From Nitrososphaeraceae archaeon (GTDB lineage: Archaea > Thermoproteota > Nitrososphaeria > Nitrososphaerales > Nitrososphaeraceae), in the NCBI GenBank assembly GCA_030038695.1, contig JASHSN010000214.1, positions 1 to 15,186 on the forward strand: DNA of 15,186 nt, written 5' to 3'. Positions 12,683 to 15,186 of the stretch are shown piece by piece (position 1 is the stretch's first letter; each line of letters begins with the position of its first letter). The notes beneath the pieces are model-generated. The model was not told the origin of the DNA. It worked only from the letters and a program-made list of their open reading frames with translations, and searched no databases. The position numbers and the translations under genes were made by a program.

Positions 12683-12703
12683 GCCGTTTGGTATTATTGA
12701 GCA

Positions 12704-12982
12704 ATGACATGGACTGGTGACATATATCGTGAATCGGTAGCATATTTTGAAAGAATTAATCAACAATATCGAGATTTTATCTTGAGCATACAACGGATTA
12801 ATGAGTTATATAATCAACAAATTAAAATTATTGAAAAAATAAATCTAGCATATAACGAATTTTTTGAAAACAATAAGAAGATGAACGAATTGTACAAACA
12901 ACATCTCGAAGATTTACAAAGATTGAACCTGCAATGGTTAGATCTTTTTTGGAAGCCACTATTAGGAAGAAAACACGAATAG
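12704..12982 (+). CDS. Coiled-coil protein with exact 14-residue repeats (92 aa)
   Basis: No named family. The 92-residue protein is almost wholly helical and consists of five to six 14-residue repeats of the form +-R-(I/L/M)-N-x-x-Y-(7 residues). Asparagines at 19, 33, 47, 61 and 75 and aromatics at Y8, Y22, Y36, Y50, Y64 and W78 recur with no deviation in spacing. Examples are ERINQQYRDFILSI, QRINELYNQQIKII and KKMNELYKQHLEDL. Fourteen residues are two heptads, so a continuous amphipathic coiled coil is expected, with Asn and Tyr at fixed positions. This suggests oligomerisation or binding along a surface, as in phasin-like or cytoskeletal coiled coils. The ATG at 12704 fits the TATA-like element at 12673-12682. 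There is no signal peptide and there are no cysteines; it is presumably cytoplasmic. Confidence 0.75.
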   Translation: MTWTGDIYRESVAYFERINQQYRDFILSIQRINELYNQQIKIIEKINLAYNEFFENNKKMNELYKQHLEDLQRLNLQWLDLFWKPLLGRKHE

Positions 12983-13394
12983 GTGGCTTAAGAATCATAT
13001 CTTGCTCCTTCAAACACGGCAAATTGCTAGCTGTTAGGGGATATTTGCCTTGCATTGGTTTTACTTGTATCTCATAGCTCACTTGGAAAGTAAATCCATT
13101 ATGAACGTGGTATTCATAGTCCTATTCCCATGTGAAAATATTTGTCCCACATGTCATTGGAAAGATTGGGCTCGCAAGCGAACGGAAACACTCATGTGAG
13201 AACGGATAGAAGCACGGACAGTTCAAAAGTCTTGGAGTGATATCACAACAAATCCAAATGTTGGTCGTGCGCCCTCTGGATCCTGGGACGATCCTTCCTG
13301 ATTGCAACGGGATACCAGGATAGGCAAGGTCTATACCCAGAGCAACTGAGTCCATCTTGTCGTCGACACCCCATAGATACGGATGTTGTCAGCG

Positions 13395-13433
13395 CCTGCC
13401 TCATCTTGGGAAGTAGATCTGATGTGAGGCAGG
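13395..13433. repeat. 9-bp inverted repeat with 21-nt loop
   Basis: cctgcctca (13395-13403) and tgaggcagg (13425-13433) pair perfectly across a 21-base loop. A short pyrimidine-rich stretch (gttgtctatcttta) follows. It could act as an RNA 3' structure for a transcript coming from the left, or be an end of a lost element. Confidence 0.35.
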
Positions 13434-13476
13434 TAGGTTGTCTATCTTTAGCAGAAGGAGTTTAAGTTTAAAAGGA

Positions 13477-13704
13477 TTATGAGTCTGGTTTCACAAGAGG
13501 GGCTATCGTTATACTAGAACCGAAACAATATGATGGAGTGCTAGAGAGTCTGGAGTCTAGACCGATAGTTTTATCCGAGATCTCCATCCTACATAATCTA
13601 CTCCGTCTGACTATAATAAAATCAGTTTCTAACGGAGGGCCTACACTTTCGATGTACGGATATTCTACTACTATATTTTTAGTAACTGAGGTGAAGCATT
13701 GCAA
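13477..13704 (-). CDS. Doubtful 75-aa ORF; both strands open here
   Basis: The minus strand has an ATG-to-TAA frame of 75 residues (MQCFTSVTKNIVVEYPYIES, VGPPLETDFIIVRRSRLCRM and onwards). Over the same interval the plus strand is open from about 13468 to the TAA at about 13707 with an equally protein-like sequence (AIVILEPKQYDGVLESLESR, PIVLSEISILHNLLRL), but that frame has no ATG before its last quarter. Third-position base use does not separate them. At most one is real, and neither matches a known family. The minus frame is listed because it has a start codon. Confidence 0.25.
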   Translation of the reverse strand: MQCFTSVTKNIVVEYPYIESVGPPLETDFIIVRRSRLCRMEISDKTIGLDSRLSSTPSYCFGSSITIAPLVKPDS

Positions 13705-13748
13705 ATAAAGTAGGTGAACATCTGGAGGAGTATAGAGTAAGGTAAGTA

Positions 13749-14060
13749 ATGGTAAAGGTGCACAGATGTAAAGAGTGCGAACAGACGTTTCTTAGCTGGA
13801 AGGAGTTTGATAATCATGTAAATCGACATCTGCAAAAGCATCTAGACGAGTATGCTCCGGAGAAAAAAACGCCGTCGGAAGCATTTAGTAATATCCCAGA
13901 AGGTATGAATAGAGAACTTCTCAAAGTATTCGAGAAATACAGGCTGGGAGATAAATCGATGCTTTGTTTATGGAGGAATGGTTATTTGAGCTCTGCCTTG
14001 AGAGAGCGAAGTCGGGAACTGGAACTACAGATAAGGCTAAGCGAATGGTTGAAAGAATAA
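13749..14060 (+). CDS. C2H2 zinc-finger protein (103 aa)
   Basis: Residues 5-30 form a textbook C2H2 finger: C7-x2-C10-x12-H23-x3-H27 (HRCKECEQTFLSWKEFDNHV), with F14 and F20 in hydrophobic-core positions. The remaining 75 residues are helical and charged: HLQKHLDEYAPEKKTPSEAF, then MNRELLKVFEKYRLGDKSM and a C-terminal ELELQIRLSEWLKE helix. Small C2H2 proteins are frequent in archaea and usually bind DNA or protein partners. Here a single finger with a long helical tail suggests a dimeric regulator or adaptor (inference). The ATG at 13749 is preceded by taaggtaagta, a weak Shine-Dalgarno match. A TATA-like caaataaag near 13702-13710 would give a leader of under 20 bases. It stands alone. Confidence 0.8.
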   Translation: MVKVHRCKECEQTFLSWKEFDNHVNRHLQKHLDEYAPEKKTPSEAFSNIPEGMNRELLKVFEKYRLGDKSMLCLWRNGYLSSALRERSRELELQIRLSEWLKE

Positions 14061-14261
14061 TGGCCCGACTCAACTAAAGATTGTGAGCTGCAAAGAAATT
14101 GGGGGAATTATCGACTAGGATAGACAAACATTGGGCTTCCCTTGCACTACTTTCGTATTACCAACGGTATAGATAGGCCTGTTCATATACCAATCTCGCT
14201 TAACAAAATTCTATAAAAAGGATAAAGAAAGCCTTTATCGTCTGGTATTAGTTACCATCAA

Positions 14262-14582
14262 ATGGCTGATTCAAACTCTTCTGGGTGGAACCGCGTAGCA
14301 CTGATTGGTCTTGGCGCTCTAGCTATTGTGTTGTCCATACTAGTTCTTGTTCATCCAGGCATGACTGTGGTCTCAATCGTATATCTAGCAGGTATAGTCT
14401 TAATCATTGTTGGAATCGAGGTGAGCACGGTAAGTTTTTCTGGTCTACTTGCTGCTCGCTGGGATAGGAAATATCTTTGCGGCCCTACTCAAACAGCAAA
14501 GACATCGTCAGGTAGAGTCGGACAATGCCTTGTAATCTTCATAGAACGGCTAGCAGTCTGGCTGAGCGTATGTCGGGACTAA
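14262..14582 (+). pseudogene. DUF308/HdeD-like membrane protein truncated by a frameshift
   Basis: The first 55 residues match the front of HdeD-type (DUF308) membrane proteins: NSSGWNRVALIGLGALAIVL, then SILVLVHPGMTVVSIVYLAG and IVLIIVGIE, giving two transmembrane helices with the conserved HPG turn between them. Family members are about 190 residues with six helices. Here the frame turns into non-membrane sequence after GLLAARWD (KYLCGPTQTAKTSSG), while the +1 frame from about 14423 to a TAA near 14531 is hydrophobic (VFLVYLLLAGIGNIFAALLK). A single-base deletion in the T-run at 14431-14437 or near 14460 would explain this, and the later helices are absent. Two TATA-like elements (ctataaaaagg near 14210-14220, ctttatcg near 14236) precede it. 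A truncated two-helix product may still be made. Confidence 0.7.
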
Positions 14583-14742
14583 TCTGATCCCTCAAGGGGC
14601 TACGTTGGAGAATATCGTCTTCGGTCAAGGAATACAGACCGACAAGACCACTTACTACCTATTGACTGAAATCCACTACTCGAATCCGCATTGCCGTAAT
14701 TATGTCAATAGGTGGACCGATTTCAAAATGACATCTGCTTGA
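14566..14742 (+). pseudogene. Startless coding-like fragment, unrecognised
   Basis: The plus strand is open for 58 codons between a TGA (14563-14565) and a TGA (14740-14742), without an ATG in the first part. The sequence is strongly protein-like: GTNLIPQGATLENIVFGQGI, then QTDKTTYYLLTEIHYSNPHC and RNYVNRWTDFKM. It overlaps the end of the membrane-protein frame in another register and the 3' end of the minus-strand gene at 14723. It may be the tail of a lost gene. No family is recognised and chance is possible. Confidence 0.3.
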
Positions 14743-14983
14743 TACGTTCTAGTACAGCATTAACTTCAGGGTCAGCATCAATCTCGATTCTGTCCACATA
14801 GCACTCTACGTTACATGTGGTAGTGTTAGGATAAGAGGTAAAACAAGTGGTAACGGAGGTAAAACAAGGGATAACGAATTCGGTCAATCGAGCCTTAAAC
14901 CAACAGCAAGGTGGTCTAATATCGAAAATGAAGCTTCTGAATAAACTACCAAGAAGTGTAAATTCGTAAGGGACCACACCCAT
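14723..14983 (-). CDS. Cys-rich small protein with a 7-residue tandem duplication (86 aa)
   Basis: Unrecognised 86-residue protein. The N-terminal half is hydrophobic/aromatic (EFTLLGSLFRSFIFDIRPPC). The middle contains the duplicated heptad VIPCFTS-VTTCFTS, encoded by two 21-bp copies, and then NTTTCNVECYVDR. The C-terminus is a normal acidic helix (IEIDADPEVNAVLERIKQM). Six cysteines are clustered in residues 26-61. An AT-rich box (minus strand, 14993-15003) is closer to the ATG at 14983 than is usual, so the GTG at 14977 is an alternative start. The C-terminal part looks genuinely coding; the rest is less certain. Confidence 0.5.
   Translation of the reverse strand: MGVVPYEFTLLGSLFRSFIFDIRPPCCWFKARLTEFVIPCFTSVTTCFTSYPNTTTCNVECYVDRIEIDADPEVNAVLERIKQMSF
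14835..14876 (-). repeat. Two tandem 21-bp repeats inside the Cys-rich gene
   Basis: Copies at 14835-14855 and 14856-14876 agree at 19 of 21 bases (gaggtaaaacaag core in both). On the coding strand they give the consecutive heptads VIPCFTS and VTTCFTS. The duplication is in frame and looks recent. Confidence 0.8.
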
Positions 14984-15186
14984 CTTTCAAATGTATATAT
15001 TTGGTCTTAGATGCGGGCACAATGGACCGTGGCCTGGGTGGAGGAAGTGGTATAGGTCGTGTGGACAAATAATGATACTGCCAACTACTCTATCGATCTG
15101 AACGCCCAAAATCTTTTTCTTGACTGCTAGTCATATGTTAATTATTTCGTGCAGCTACTAAATTCTTGCGCCGGATTTGTAAGAGA
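14984..15186. other. Right-edge spacer
   Basis: This holds the AT-rich promoter region of the gene at 14723-14983. A plus-strand frame ends at about 15072 with MDRGLGGGSGIGRVDK. A minus-strand ATG at 15134 opens MTSSQEKDFGRSDR before a TAG, after which the same frame stays open for a further stretch. Neither is long enough to call. Confidence 0.3.

Larger units (their letters stand above)
12983..13748. other. Long spacer without a confident gene
   Basis: At 13101-13199 there is a 32-codon ATG frame, MNVVFIVLFPCENICPTCHW then KDWARKRTETLM, with a CENICPTC cluster. Its frame continues past a TGA with coding-like but stop-broken sequence to about 13390. The opposite strand is open at 13122-13355. 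This part is less AT-rich than its surroundings and may be a remnant of a foreign gene, but no family is recognised. The inverted repeat at 13395-13433 and the doubtful frame at 13477-13704 are listed separately. Confidence 0.35.

Overview
The window looks like an accessory, low-density stretch of an ammonia-oxidising archaeal genome (Nitrososphaeria, of the Nitrososphaera/Nitrosocosmicus kind). The reasons are indirect. Base composition is AT-rich. Many genes have an A/T-rich TATA-like box about 25-30 bases before the ATG and almost no leader. There is a 59-residue archaeal zinc-ribbon protein, a histidine-kinase remnant of the type common in these organisms, and several very small CxxC or C2H2 zinc-finger proteins and exported proteins. 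No rRNA, convincing tRNA, CRISPR array, intact transposase or phage module was seen. The assignment rests on family recognition, not on a marker gene.

Layout. The left edge holds the start of a universal stress protein (minus strand), then a zinc-ribbon protein at 641-820. At 1007-2683 is a long, less AT-rich gene fusing a cyclic-nucleotide-binding domain, a glutaredoxin-like domain and a thioredoxin-reductase-like flavoprotein that lacks the CxxC. This is probably a bacterial acquisition. At 2977-3435 is an M23-type metallopeptidase domain. From 3.8 to 10.8 kb lies an envelope-oriented run: exported proteins at 3792, 5794 (GYxxGY repeats), 6658, 7013 (an HtrA/DegP-type protease with PDZ domain), 8583, 9587 (Pro14 run and 10-residue Asn/Gly/Asp repeats) and 10564, plus a one-helix membrane protein at 5393. 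Membership of this run is positional; each gene appears to have its own promoter.

From 10.8 kb to the right edge the sequence is largely a gene graveyard with a few live small genes. It holds a histidine-kinase C-terminus with two frameshifts (11147-11517), a zinc-ribbon gene whose reading frame carries three in-frame stops (11971-12651), and a DUF308/HdeD-like membrane protein cut short by a frameshift (14262-14582). Between these sit a coiled-coil protein with an exact 14-residue period (12704-12982), a C2H2 zinc-finger protein (13749-14060) and a Cys-rich protein with a 21-bp tandem duplication (14723-14983). A further pseudogene with a single in-frame TGA lies at 4485-4883.

No single multi-gene system can be demonstrated. 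The most unusual items are the CxxC-less fused reductase, the period-14 coiled-coil gene sharing a near-symmetric TATA element with the decayed zinc-ribbon gene, the low-complexity exported protein pair at 9.6-10.8 kb, and the recurrence of in-frame stops, mostly TGA, followed by coding-like sequence. Many short open stretches without start codons were also noted. In DNA this AT-rich, stretches of 30-60 open codons arise often by chance, so these are reported with low confidence.
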